A stretch of DNA of 64,000 nucleotides from Nyssa sinensis (GCA_008638375.1 CM018048.1:7745589-7809588); one strand, 5' to 3'; positions 35,601 through 46,719 are shown, counted from the stretch's first letter. Notes: a model not told the origin generated them from the letters alone. Numbers and translations are program-made.

Positions 35601-38600
35601 AACAGTTAGGTGATCTAACGGAAGTTTATGACACCATCTTATTTTTTCTTTAAAAAGACAATTCTAACCTCAATTAACTTTAAAAAAAACTTGTTTTTTT
35701 TATCCCTTTGTGTATCCACACACACATATAAATATAATATATATATATATATCTCACGGTTTCAACAAAACTACTTCATGGGTCCAATTCCGGTTGAAAT
35801 CTACCGACAATAAGCCACTTGATAGAGTTACAGACTTGATATTTGTATAAGAATGAGTTCAATGGCACATTTCCTACTAAAATCAGCAATTTGTCCCATC
35901 TTGAATTTCTGGGTGCAACCTACAATGACTTAGTGCTCATGGTGATACTACCAGCATTCGAAAAGTTAAAGAAGTTGAAATTTTTGTGGATGACGGAGAC
36001 GGAATTGATAGGTGAAATACCATAGCAATCGATAATGGAGTTGCGATGTGTGTGTGTTATGTGTGTGTATGTATTTGTATACACAACTACACAATACATG
36101 TGTGTGGCTTTGCTTAAATTTTTTGAGATATAGAATATCTGTTAAATTTGTTATTGAGATTCTCTATAACATCTATGAATTTAAATACTTGGTGTTGTTG
36201 ATACAACACATTTGAATATGCATATCTATAGGAGCATTAACTGGGATACCGAAACAATCTCTTGCCCTTTAACATCCAAACAGACCCACCTGAAACATGC
36301 ATCAATTAATTGTTAATACAATGCATGTGTACATATACACACACATTTGTATATTCAATAATACAAATATCCATCACAGTAACAAAATCAAAATTCAACT
36401 CTCTCTAAGTACCCACCTGAAAGAACATAGTTGTGATGGATGCCAATCTTTGAAGGTGATAGTAGTTTGCAATATTTCACAATAAACCTTTTGATTATCA
36501 TATCAGTAAGTTCAGAGGGAGGGTTAGAGAGAGAGAGAGAGAGAGAGAGAGAGGTGAAAGATGATTTGAGATTTATTCGTGCAGTAATGGTGGTTGGTTA
36601 TTGTAGTGGAGCTTGATGGTAGTTGGTGTTGGTAGTGGAGTTTAACGGTGCTGGTAGCCGCGGTTTGTAGAGAGAGTAGACGGTGAGAGATGACGAAGAA
36701 TATATTTTTTTAAATGTATTTAGTGTTAAAGGCAGTAAAGTAATTTTAACATATTTGTTAACTCCATTTTCTGACCAAACCTGATAAGGGAGGTCAATGT
36801 AATTTTTTAAAAAATAAGGGTTTAGTGTATTTTCGACTTACCTTAAGGGGGGTTAGTGTAATTTGCCTTTTTTTATATGATCATATAATAAAAACCTAAC
36901 ATTATTTTAATTAAAATTGACACAAAAACATACAAATTACAAAAATGTTATTATGATATTAAAATAACAAAGGTGTTAAATAAAATTTCAAAAACTTTAT
37001 TTAATCATCAACATCAAAATAAATTTACTAACTACTATATATATATATATAACCAACAAAATAGAGGAGAAGAGGAAAAAAAATAGAATAATAGAAAACG
37101 TGTTGTTCATAATATAGGAAAAATAAAAAAAATTTGGACACCTTTTTTTCGTGTATCCGACACGTGTCTGGGCATAGACATGAGCCAAAATAGAGTGTCC
37201 GTGCTTTATAACTTGGGGTTATTCGACTTGCCACTTGAGCTACCCCTTGAGACTGGGCAATATTTGCAACAATTACTTGTGAGAAAGAAGTTTGGTTGGC
37301 CGGGGACATCAAAGATTTTAGACTTATCTGTTTGGTTGGCAGCATGTACAAATTGATGGCAAAGGTTCTACCTTTGCGACTAAGGAAGTGATGGAGAGTA
37401 TTATTTCACCAAGTTAGAATGCTTTTGTGAGAGGTCGTCAAATTTTGGATGCAGTTCTTCAAGTAGATGGGCTTGATTTGTAAGTTGGATATTCAAAAAG
37501 CCTACAGTCATGTCAATTAGGGTTTTCTCATCTTGCTGTCAAGGAAGATGGACTTTGGTGAGAAATGGAGGGATTAGATGGAGGCTCGTGTTTCCACGGT
37601 GTCTTTTTCAGTTCTTGTGAATGGTTCTTCGGTTGGTTTCTTTCATTCTTCTCATGGATTGAGACGGGTATTGTCTTTCTCCATTTTTGTTTGTTATTTT
37701 TATGGAGGCCCTAAGTAGAATGGTGGACAAGGCAGTCCGTGGGGAGTTTGCTGGATATGTTCGCAGTGGATAGGGGAGGGGAGAGGAGGATGTCGATCTC
37801 TCATTTGTTGTTTGCTAACGATACTTTGATTTTCTGTGGAGCTGAAAAATCACGGGCTCACAGTTATGTTATTTGAGTTGTATATGTTTTGAGGTAGTTT
37901 CCAGATTGAAGGTAAACACGAATTAAAGAGAAATAATACCAATAGGAGATATCAGGGAGGTGAGGTGTGCAGTGGGATCACTTGGCACTTGGGATTGCCT
38001 TTGGGAGCTTCGTCGTGATCAAGGGGTTTATGGGATGCTGTCGTGGAGAAGTTTCAAAGAAGGTTGGTGGGATGGAAGGGGCAATTCTTGTCAAAAGGAG
38101 GGCGGATTACACTCATAAAGAGCACACTAGCCAATTTTGCATACGGACTACATGTCTCTCTTTACTATTCCCGCTTCGTTGATGAGAAAATTTGAGAAAA
38201 TTCAACATGATTTTTAATGAGAAGGAAAGGAGGGAGAGAGGAAACTTCACCTTGTGCGATGGAAGAGGGTGAAATGGCCAATTGGCGGAGGAGTTCTGGG
38301 TATAAGAGATTTTAGTCTATTCAACAAATCTCTTTTGAGAAATGGTTATGGAGATATGCAGTGGAGAACAAGGCTATGTGGAGAGAACTGATTGCTACTA
38401 AATATTGGGATGAGGATGGTGGATGGTTTATGGGAGAGGTTTTAGAGCCTTATGGGTGTGGAAAACAATTAGAAAAGACTCTGAAGCCTTTGAGGACTCT
38501 ATGCTGTTTGTAGTAGGGGATGAGTCTAGAGTTCGCTTTTGGGAGGATCAGCGGTGCGATGATGATACATTAAAGAGGAAATTTCAGATGTTATTTAGGA

Positions 38601-41183
38601 TTGCGAACAAGAAGCAAGCCTTGGTGGAGGAATGTGGATGTGTGGAGGGAGGAAGATGGGCTTCGAGCCCAAGTTTCTAGAGAATTTTTTATTTTTTTTG
38701 ATGGGGAATTGGGTGAAGTAGAATTTGTTTTGAACCTACTAAGTAATTTCCAAGTTCAGAATGACAGGGAGGACTCCATGATTTGGAAGAAGGAAAGCAA
38801 AAAGAAATTTACGGTGCGCTCTTTCTACAGAGCAATGGAAGGTGGCGACTTGCTGATTTTTCCTTGGAAGCAAATTTGGAAGATGGGGATTCCTTCCAAA
38901 GTTGCTTTCTTTGCTTGGGAAGCCTTGTGGGAAGCAATTTCGATAGTGGACAATCTTAGAAAGAGGGGTTTTCAGTTTGTTAATCAATTTGGTAAGTACA
39001 AAAATGACAAGGAATCAATTAAACATCTCCTACTGTACTGTGATTTCGCTCGGGACTGCTGGAATATGGTTTTTTCTCTTCTTGGAATCCGTTGGGTATT
39101 CCAGCCACCTTCAAGGACCTGTTATTGGGATGGAGGCATGGTGGGAAGAGAAAAGAAGTGAGGTTGGCATGGCAAAAAGCTCCTCTTTGTTTTGCTTGGA
39201 GTTTATGGCATGAGAGGAATAGAAAAGTATTCGAAGGGAAAGATCAAAAGATATGCTATTTCAAAGATTCTTTTTATGATTATTATACTTTTGGTTTAAA
39301 GAAGATAGCACTTTTCACTTAGAATTTTTTTCTTTTATAATTGTATAGACAATTAAATAATATGATTTTATTAAGTCTCGAAAAGGCCTTAATTAAAATT
39401 TTTGTCTTAGGCCTCAACTTATATCGAGCTGGTCTAAGAAGTAAGGATATAGACATAGGACATAGATACGACACGATTCAGACATGACATATTTCAAAAA
39501 AGTTGGACATGGATATGTCGAAAACACTTTGAATATATATTTTTATATTTTTTTATATGATTGTAGAATAAAAAATTAATCTCATTTTAATCAAAATTGA
39601 CATTAAAATATACAAATGAAGGAAATATTATTAATATATAAAAATAACAAAGTTATCAAATAAAAATTAAGAACTTCATTGAACCATCAATATCATGATT
39701 CAAGTTTCAAAACAAATATATTAACTATTATATATAAATATGTGTATGTGTGTATATAAAGTGGAGAAGAGGAGGAGAAAAGAAGGAAAAAATTCAAAAA
39801 AAAAAAATCTCAAAAAAGAAAATTTCCAAAAATATGTTCGTAACTTGTCCAAAATTTAGAAAAATTAGACTATTTTTTTTTGTGTCCGAGCATGTCTATG
39901 TCTGACACGTGTCTAACACGGATACGTGAGGCACAATAGAGTGTCAGTTTTTCATAGGAGCTGGTGTTGCCTTGGGGGTACTTCTAGGTTACATGCATCC
40001 ATGATGAATGTTAACGACAACACCAACCTTAAATCCATTGCCTTGTTTTGAACAATTGGGAAATTAATTACTTCAATGGTGCACAACTTGTTTAATGCCA
40101 ATTATGCATTGCATGGTGAATCAAGAATTCATGATAAGGTCCAGTTGGGAAATCAAGGCCATCACTATCATCTGATCTTTAGGATTAGGACTGGACTAAC
40201 TTTCTTGATCATATGGCATACTTGTAAAAATGTGATTTTGATTATGATGATTAAATGCTGCTCTCTACAAATTTAGAGCTAAGAAACTACAACAATAGTT
40301 TTAATATTGCAGATTTATGCAGTGCATTTTCTGTATTTGGGGTACTATTTTGCAAGATCTATGTGGCATTCAGACCACATAAATAATAAACGTTGGAATG
40401 GAAAATATGCTTGAGGTTAATTTTTGGGTATGCAAGGACTATACCCATCTCACTTGTTAGAAAATGTACCCATGTCTTATATGTTTTTTTTTTTTTGGGG
40501 TAACACGGATTGATCCCACCAACCGCAACCTTCGGTCGTGTGGCCGGGTTGTAAACCGGGACCCCTTTAGCCCTAGTACTTGCGCACAAGCTTGCGCTTG
40601 CAGGGAGGGTGGCCCTAAGGGATTTTGCACTCCATGGGATTTGAACCCAGGACCTACGTTAGTCGCTTATCCCGTTGCTCGCTACCACTCAAGGTAGCCC
40701 TTTAGGTTCCCATGTCTTGTATGTTGTCTTACTAATCTACATTTTATTGTCTTGTACATGATTTAAGGGTAAACAATTCCTAAAGGTTCATTAAGTTTGT
40801 CTTCCTTAGGTTATATTTTTTTTGCATAGAATTGGATGCACATGGAACAACTCAACACACTGCACATAACTAGTATGCCTGCATGTATTGGGAGCATGCA
40901 GAAATGGGCAAATCTGATAAATGCTCTCTTCTCCACAATTTATCTATCCACATTTCATATTGTGCAGGCTAGGAGCCACACGGGATTTGTATGTCGAATG
41001 AAAGACTACATGCCAAGAACAGTTTTTATTGCTAAAACAGTAAAGGCTATTGAAAATTATTTCACAGTGGAACCCTTAAACTTGGATATCGATGCTGCAC
41101 CTCGTGATACAGAATTTCTTCACTCCACCAGCCTTCTCACAAAGCAGGAACTTGAAGTAGCTCGTGCATCCACGCACAAGTAA
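29674..41183 (+). CDS. Lipoate/biotin-protein ligase family protein (LplA-like), four coding exons
   Basis: Joins 29674-29852, 30544-30782, 33799-33947 and 40968-41183 into 260 codons plus TAA. Every junction is GT-AG: CCGG|GTAAAT, TATAG|GAAACC, AATG|GTATAA, TTCTAG|ATTATG, TTG|GTATGT and GTGCAG|GCTAGG. The reading frame is kept. An in-frame TGA at 29668 sits just before the ATG, so the start is firm. The protein matches the BPL/LPL catalytic fold. RRFTGGGTVIVDHGT (residues 80-94) is the RR-x-TGGG-x-V substrate-binding motif. Lys147 in NHKFGGNAQ is the conserved lipoyl-AMP lysine, followed by KNRWIHHTSFLWD (157-169). Family enzymes activate lipoate or octanoate with ATP and attach it to E2 or H proteins, or act on biotin; the substrate of this plant subgroup is not fixed by sequence. 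No clear targeting peptide is seen. No stops or frameshifts, so probably functional, despite 3.0- and 7.0-kb introns full of inserted elements. Confidence 0.88.
31165..32560 (-). repeat. 'cacgtgtcc' dispersed repeat, copy A, split by a MITE
   Basis: Right part (32377-32560) on the minus strand reads GGATACGATACGACAC, then GGACATGCC, then TTTTTCAAAAAAGTATGACA, matching in order the start of the copy at 39437. Left part (31165-31240) has the GACATGTC/CACGTCC end words. The MITE at 31896-32365 sits inside. About 650 bp between the left end and the MITE (31240-31885) is not obviously part of the repeat. Family name unknown; probably a non-autonomous element. Confidence 0.4.
31885..32376. mobile_element. 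MULE-type MITE with long inverted repeats and 11-bp target duplication
   Basis: The element 31896-32365 starts GGGTAAATTACATTGACCTCC and ends with its diverged complement, GGAAGGTAAGTGTAATTTAC. The inverted similarity runs about 200 bp in from each end, leaving almost no unique centre. ACTAATTTTAA is directly repeated at 31885-31895 and 32366-32376, an 11-bp target duplication. A 9-11 bp duplication with long TIRs is the signature of Mutator-like elements. Inserted in intron 2 of the lipoate-ligase gene. Confidence 0.75.
35190..35386 (-). mobile_element. tRNA-related SINE-like element, minus orientation
   Basis: On the minus strand, GGTCCTGGGTTCAAGTCTCC (near 35360) resembles a pol III box B (GGTTCRANTCC). 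The other end on the plus strand has TTTATTTTATTTTTG (an A-rich tail when read minus) followed by AACCCAAGGACCTAGCTTAC and CCAACCGCAAC, shared with the SINE at 40484. A CCATGGAGT block is also common to both. Boundaries are approximate; no clean target duplication seen. Confidence 0.5.
35469..36869. mobile_element. Pack-MULE-like TIR element carrying an LRR gene fragment
   Basis: Starts GGATAAATTACATTGACCTC (35469) and ends with a diverged complement, GGGGTTAGTGTAATTTGCC (to about 36867). Inverted similarity continues for about 100 bp, including ACACTGAC and AATTACATTGACCTCC sub-copies. TTTTTATA is present at both flanks (35461-35468 and 36870-36877), a possible shortened target duplication. 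The termini match those of the MULE-type MITE at 31896. The interior holds a host receptor-kinase LRR fragment (35757-36027), a (GA)n run (36526-36552) and no transposase. That is the structure of a Pack-MULE; full confirmation of the target-duplication length is lacking. Confidence 0.6.
35757..36027 (+). pseudogene. LRR fragment of an HSL1/HAESA-like receptor kinase, captured
   Basis: Frames give FQQNYFMGPIPVEIYRQ, then a frame break, LYKNEFNGTFPTKISNLSHL and EFLGATYNDLVLMVILPAFE, then KLKKLKFLWMTETELIGEIP before a stop at 36023. These are consecutive leucine-rich repeats with the NxFxGxIP pattern and the FLWM...LIGEIP segment typical of HAESA-like/RLK5 class XI receptor kinases. Only about 90 residues of the ectodomain remain, with stops. 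Its position inside a TIR element points to capture, not local gene decay. Confidence 0.7.
37283..39330 (+). pseudogene. LINE (non-LTR retrotransposon) ORF2 remnant, 5'-truncated
   Basis: In order: RT entry (WLAGDIKDFRLICLVGSMYK near 37295), a 'DIQKAYSHVN' block near 37490, SVLVNGSSVGFFHSSHGLRR near 37610, then HLLFANDTLIFCGAE near 37800. The FADD catalytic motif is FAND here, losing one metal-binding Asp. After a gap follows the C-terminal zf-RVT domain: VWREEDGLRAQVSREF, the FTVRSFYRAMEGGDLLIFPW segment (38810), WKMGIPSKVAFFAWEALW, then a KHLLLYCDFARDCWNMVFSL block and a WHERNRKVFEG-type end. Many stops. The 5' truncation is usual for LINEs. It lies in intron 3 of the lipoate-ligase gene. 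Confidence 0.85.
39437..39955 (+). repeat. 'cacgtgtcc' dispersed repeat, copy C, uninterrupted
   Basis: Begins GGATATAGACATAGGACATA and ends near GTGTCTAACACGGATACGTG and AGAGTGTCAGTT. The middle is AT-rich (ATTTTAATCAAAATTGACA). Copies A and B are versions of this roughly 520-bp unit interrupted by TIR elements. The ends carry GACACGTGTC-like palindromes. Class unknown. Confidence 0.6.
40484..40708 (-). mobile_element. tRNA-related SINE with 15-bp target duplication, minus orientation
   Basis: CCCATGTCTTATATG (40469-40483) and CCCATGTCTTGTATG (40709-40723) flank the insert, a 15-bp duplication with one difference. Read minus, the element begins with a GGCTACCTTGAGTGGTAGCG head (box A-like), then GGTCCTGGGTTCAAATCCCA (box B-like, near 40650). 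It ends in a run of at least 12 A (plus-strand T run 40484-40496). This is the full anatomy of a pol III-transcribed SINE. Inserted 260 bp before the last lipoate-ligase exon. Confidence 0.8.
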
Positions 41184-43131
41184 TATCAGTCGCTGCTGTT
41201 TCATTCTTGATACAGAAGAAAAAAATTATTGTTTGGGTTGGGCACCCTACCAGGTCACTAACAATTTCGGTTTCAAACCCTTGATTCTTGAGAATAGCAT
41301 TTTAAGAAATGTTATTTAGTTTCAATTCTTGCAGGTGAATCAAATTCCTACTGCCTGCTTCACATTTCATATTGTAATTCAGATCTTTTCTTTTCTTTTC
41401 ATATTTTTTTTTAATATTTTTATATACTTTTATTTTTTCGAGTGATTTTTTTTTTTTTGATGTTGACCCATCTTGTTGTGATGGGTTCCCAACATTATAG
41501 TACTGTAATCCCATGCTAATCGGACATGGTTGAGCTGCTTGTGCAATGTTTCTACCTAGAAAGTCTATAAATGATAGATGTGTTGTGGTCCTAAAATGGC
41601 TGGTTGCTGTTTTCTCTGCAATTGATGATGATGGTTTAGTGACTGAGGATTGAGATTTTTCAGAAAGTTAAGATGTTGATGATGCTATTGGAGCATTGAG
41701 TGTTGCATTGCCATCAGCTGTGAAGTTTGATGACAAGGATACAAACCAGTGATAATTGGTGCACTTGACCTAAAGGATAGGGGAAAAAATAATTGAAAAG
41801 CAAGCTAAATAGAATCTCATCTAACAACCGAAACATGTTTAACAAGTTCTAGTGAACATGACATTACAATTGGATTGACATGGGATATGGGATAAAAGGA
41901 GAGTAATGTTTTATGACACGTGTTTGTGCACATGAGATGTGGCACCGCCACATTAGATAAGTGAACAAGCCATGGGCAAATGCCACCTCACCGATCTCGG
42001 GTGTCCTCTCTCATCCCAAAAAACCCTCATAGCTCCTAATAAATCTTCATGCCTCCCAGTCTTCCCTCAGATCTCTCTTTGCCTCCCTTCTTGTTGTAAG
42101 ATGGTGGAACAAAAGTCGAGGGTTTTAAAGAGTAATGCTAGATATTTTTCATAAAGTTTTTTCAATTTTAATTCTCAACGATGTGGTAAGCCACATCACC
42201 ATGTTACTTTTCTCTCTTCAAATAATTAATTAATTGGTACAATTTACAAGAAATCTATCCAACTTTCTTCTTCACTTACAAAGTAAGAAAAAAAAACATT
42301 TTCACAAACTCTCATTGAAATCCTTTCACCCATCTAAATTATCTTTGTGGCTGCCTCTACCAAACCTCCATTGTAACAAGAAGACATGAAAATAAAATCA
42401 ATCAAGTTTTGCAACTTTTATTGAAGAATTAGTGAAATGATTAATGTGATCTTCATAGTCTTTTTATATAAATTAAATTAAAGCCTAATAAAAAAAATTT
42501 CAAAGGGCTGAAAGATCTTGTGACCGAACGTCGATGGCTTGAAGATGCCGTTACCGGAGGTGGAGATTAAGCTGGGGCGTCAATAAGGGAGAGCCTCTCA
42601 CGCGTCTCTTCTTCCTCTAGGGTTTACACTAAATATTTGGGTCATAATAGTAACTTAACATTTTGTTAATTTCTATATATATAATATTTATCCCTTAAAT
42701 GTTAGGGGTAATTTAATAATTTTACATTATCAGTTAAGGTCTGTAATCAGACATCATTAACAGGAAAAAGTCAGTGTAATTTAAAAAAGATAAAAGAAAT
42801 TTCTGTAATTGGTAAATAATTCAATGAAGCAGTGTAATTATCTCCGTATTATATATATGTATAGTAATATGATGGCATAAAGGTCTGCTAAAAAAACAAG
42901 ATGGTGGGTCACTCAGATTTTGCAAAAGACCGAAGGAAAAAGATAAAAGAGGTGTGCCCAGCATTTTGGTAAATAAAACAACTTTCAAGGTCATTTGTTA
43001 TGCCGAATTGCGTATTCCCTAAGTTCTGGTCTGGCCAACGTTATGACGACGGGATTCCAAGTTTTTCTTTTTTTTTTTTCTAATTTTTTTCGCTCGATTT
43101 GTTCCTTCGATGCCCATCCAAATATTAAACA
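41184..43131. other. Gene-free stretch downstream of the lipoate-ligase gene
   Basis: The start probably holds the 3' UTR. T-rich, with poly-T near 41448. At 42715-42850 there are CAGTGTAATT words reminiscent of the TIR elements in the introns, but no second end was found. No convincing ORF. Confidence 0.35.
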
Positions 43132-43279
43132 ATGTCAGTTGCCTTGCGAATGTTGGATTGGTTGTTGATGGGCTTTGATACCCTCCCAGGTGCACAACAA
43201 ACTCTGTCCTACTTCAGAGCCTTTGTTAGAAATGTTGTATGGGCTTCACAGTATGACAGATCACCGCAAGCACCTAAGG
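43132..43279 (+). CDS. Candidate orphan first exon, unrecognised protein
   Basis: ATG at 43132 opens a 49-residue frame with balanced composition (contains MLDWLLMGFDTLPGAQQTL, then SYFRAFVRNVVWASQYDRSP) and ends at AAG-G|GTATGT, a consensus splice donor at 43280. GC content and codon choice stand out from the AT-rich flanks. No downstream exon in frame was identified in the next 3 kb, so this may be a stranded exon or gene fragment. I do not recognise the family. Confidence 0.35.
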
Positions 43280-43281
43280 GT

Positions 43282-45720
43282 ATGTTACACAAGTAAATTT
43301 TCTATGAATTAAGTCTATTGCAGAGCCTTTGTTTTTAGCCATAACTTAAATTTCTTATTCCTTGTTTGGCAAAGTGAAAATAGTTGTTTTTTTTTTTTAT
43401 TCAATATCAATTTGTTTCATGCTCCATGAGTCAGACCAGTTACTTCTTATTATGTAGACAAATATTATTTTTATTTTTTGAAAATTACAGATTTCATATA
43501 TATGACAAGATTTAATTGACTTGTTCAAACGAAGACATTTATTGGCGAGACTAGATTATTATATGATAATGTGTCATTCTAATAGTACTCTACCATGTGT
43601 ATTGTGACTTAATAAAAAAAGCAAGACATGATATCATTAAAAGAACATAAAATCATGATAATAGACTAGTATCATTCAAGAATTTTTCACGTGAAGACTA
43701 GTGTGTGGATAATTAATATACAATGAATGGTGTGTGAACTAAAAAACTTCAATCTAAAAGATTTCAAATTCATACTGACCAATAATACCAGACTTATTTA
43801 TAAATTTTATCAAAAATGTTTATCTTTATGATATCTAATCAATATAATACTATCAACTCATGAAAATATACAAACTTAATAAAATCTGAAAGTAAAACTA
43901 GCATTACTCGCATGCATATATTTGCTAGCCTAGTTTCTATTACTCCAAGGCATACTTTATCTTGGAAAGCTACATAATGGGGCATTCATAGTTTCATATC
44001 ACCCACAACATTTGAAACTAATACAGTACCATTTGTACTGAGACATTACTTTCTGGATAAGAACTAGTCATGACATGGAGGTCTTCTATATTTTTGCTAT
44101 TTCCGATGAGTAGTTTGTAAAGGGGTGCCCTATTAAGTTTTGTTGGTTGTCCACTATGGTCATATATTTACATTTCTTCTATATTCTACAAGGGGAATTG
44201 TGCTATGAGCATGTGAGTGTCTTATAAAGTTTTAGAATTTTAGTAAAAATTTACGACTTTAATAAAAATAAATTAATATTTAAAGATATGTATTGAAATT
44301 AGTAAAAATTTTTGTAAACACGAAGTTGCTAAAATATAATAAACTATTATACACATGTTATATAAACGAATGATATAGAAAATGAAATGGTTGGTCTTTG
44401 AGTCTGTGAAGCGTATGATCACTATTCTAAAGTTACTGAGTCTCCTTACGTGAAGGTACAACCAGTCAGTAGTTACTTTAGAATCCAACCTAGTTGTTCA
44501 CAACCAAATCTCCTCAATGTTGATGTCTATTGGGAGATTATGAACCCGTCTTATCGTGTTGACCAAGAAAGTAAAAAAAAATAGTATAAAGAAAGAAAAG
44601 AAGGAAAGATTAGAGAAAATAGAGTTTTTTTTTTTTTTTTTTCACGTGGTAACAACTGTATATTACTCTATTTTTGAAGCAAGACTTTATATCTGACTAT
44701 ATAAATATATATTTATATATATAATTAGGTATACATCTACCACTAACTCCTACTCAGATACAATATTAAGTGGGTGTCATGAATTCACCTAGATTGTTGA
44801 TAACCTATTTACGATCCGATGCGACTTGAAAAACAAGCAATGTGTGAGTTTTCTACCATTGGCACGGGGTTCAGAGGTAGTCCTATCAAAGAAAAATTTT
44901 GATATACTTTTGTCTATTGGCTACTCCATCCAAACGGAAGAGGCTTCCATGTTTAGATGTGTGTTAGGTTTTCTACGCATACTTGGGTTCGGATTTGAAA
45001 GTTTCATTATCTTTATATATGAGTGTTATTCTAGGTTGTGAGAAGAGATCGTTGTGAGAGAAGAGCCACTTTGTGAGCCGTCTTTGAGAGTAAAAGAGTT
45101 TTTGAATAATTTCACTCTTATATTCTCTTTTAGTTCTTAGTAGAGTGATCTTTACTATTTGTGAATATAAAAATTTTGTTGAAGCATGTAAATTTTTTAC
45201 TTACGTTTCTTATTCGTGTTTCATAACATATAATCTCTCAAACTATGGGAAATGAGAGAGCTATAAAGGTCACATCATACAGAGTCTCGAAACTTTCATA
45301 CTTTTAATCAATTTTTCTAACATAAAGCTCCAAAATCCAAAGAACTCTTCTTCCATGCTCCAAACATTCGTTTCTCTACATGTAAAATCCAACAAAACTC
45401 TTAATTCTGTAAATGTAACTCTTTTGAATAAGACTACCAAGTTTCTGTTTGTTGTCATGTCATGTGAAACTTAATTGCAATGAAGATCATGGAATGCAAT
45501 GAACTAAGACAAATTAAATTAACTTGACAGAGACTTTTATAACTTAATTTCACATGTGAATTTGATTCACTAACTAGGTTTATATTCATAGGAATCTCTA
45601 ACATAATCACTGACCTCAGCCTACAATATTGTTTCTCAATTGGGTTAGCTTCTTTTCCATTGACTTTTTACTCCATCTTTGTTTCAGACAAATTAGTGCC
45701 AATATTGTTACAAATTTAGG
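43282..45720. other. Gene-free AT-rich stretch
   Basis: No coding signal beyond short chance frames. 44740-45200 has LTR-like leader text (direct GAGAGAAGAG and GTGAGCC words), possibly a decayed Copia LTR, but no ends could be set. Confidence 0.3.
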
Positions 45721-45815
45721 TGGTTACTTTACTACAACCTATTGGCCAATCCAATCCAACAGTGGTTACTTTACCACAACCTGTTAAAAAAGGGCAAGAC
45801 TTTGTATATGTGAAA

Positions 45816-46288
45816 GGAGATTTTATTGGTCACATTGTTATTTTAACTTAGAAAAAGAAGGGGAAAAAAGATGAGAGCAAGGAGGGGATAAAATTTTAAT
45901 CTTATATATCATTATTCTTTTTTCTTTTTAAAATTTTTGATCATTTTTTTTTGAAAAAAATTTTAATTTCTAATCTCATTAGAGTAAGAGAACAAAATAT
46001 AATAAAAAGTACCCTTGAAGGGTATTATAATAAATTACATAGTGTGCATTATGTATATTCGGTTTGCTAATTGCACTCATTTATTCAGATTGAATAGTAA
46101 TACTCTTTTAAATATTTTAAAGTGCGGTCACAAAATAATTTAAAAAATGGAAAATTTTTAATTGTTAATTATATTTTTTCCCTCACTCTAATGAGATTAG
46201 AAATTAAAACTTAAAAAAAATGATATATAAGATTAAAATTTTGATGTTACAAATAAGTTAAAATAGTAATGTGACCAATAAAATCTCC
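45816..46288. mobile_element. MITE with long inverted repeats, 3' side of the UGT gene
   Basis: Starts GGAGATTTTATTGGTCACAT (45816) and ends with the near-perfect complement ATGTGACCAATAAAATCTCC (to 46288). The inverted similarity continues through TTTTAATTTCTAATCTCATT and its complement, so the arms are roughly 170 bp each in a 473-bp element. No target duplication was found. A related copy lies at 48530-48992 on the other side of the UGT gene. Confidence 0.7.
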
Positions 46289-46719
46289 TAACAGAGGGTC
46301 TGAAGTACTGAGACCAAGTTTTATGTGCACTTGAGAGGGAACCAAAGCTCATCACAAAAAAAAAAAAAAAAACAGTCTACATTCAGAATAAAAGGTCCAG
46401 TCTGCATGACAGTGTTTAACAATCAACTCAGCTAAAAAGACTCACATTAACCAAAAGTGAACTCAGTTGAAGCTTGGATTCATAGGATTCTACTAAGAGG
46501 CTCATGACAAAAGTTGAAAGTTGAAACATCACTCTTAAACCATTAAGTAACTTGTTTTCAAAATGCCTTAGATTATAGCCTGCACAAAGGCCTTTTTAGG
46601 ACCTGTCCAGATCATGAACCTGATATCTTATTTCTTGAAACTCATACTACTAGTACTAACTAACCTAGCCGTGGAATTTGACTGATAGCACATTTTATAT
46701 AAGATCCTTGAATACACAA

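Larger units (their letters stand above)
35388..37212 (+). repeat. 'cacgtgtcc' dispersed repeat, copy B, split by the Pack-MULE-like element
   Basis: Left part 35388-35460 (GCACGGATAATACATGACAT and onward to GACACGTTGAATATAT) and right part 36878-37212 (from ATAATAAAAACCTAACATTA to GTGTATCCGACACGTGTCTG and AATAGAGTGTCCGTGCTTT) line up consecutively with the uninterrupted copy at 39437-39955. The intervening 1.4 kb is therefore an insertion, independently supporting that element's ends. Confidence 0.6.

Noticed and set aside
40484..40708. tRNA gene suggested by box B-like sequence
   Set aside because: No cloverleaf could be drawn; A-tail and 15-bp target duplication identify a SINE.
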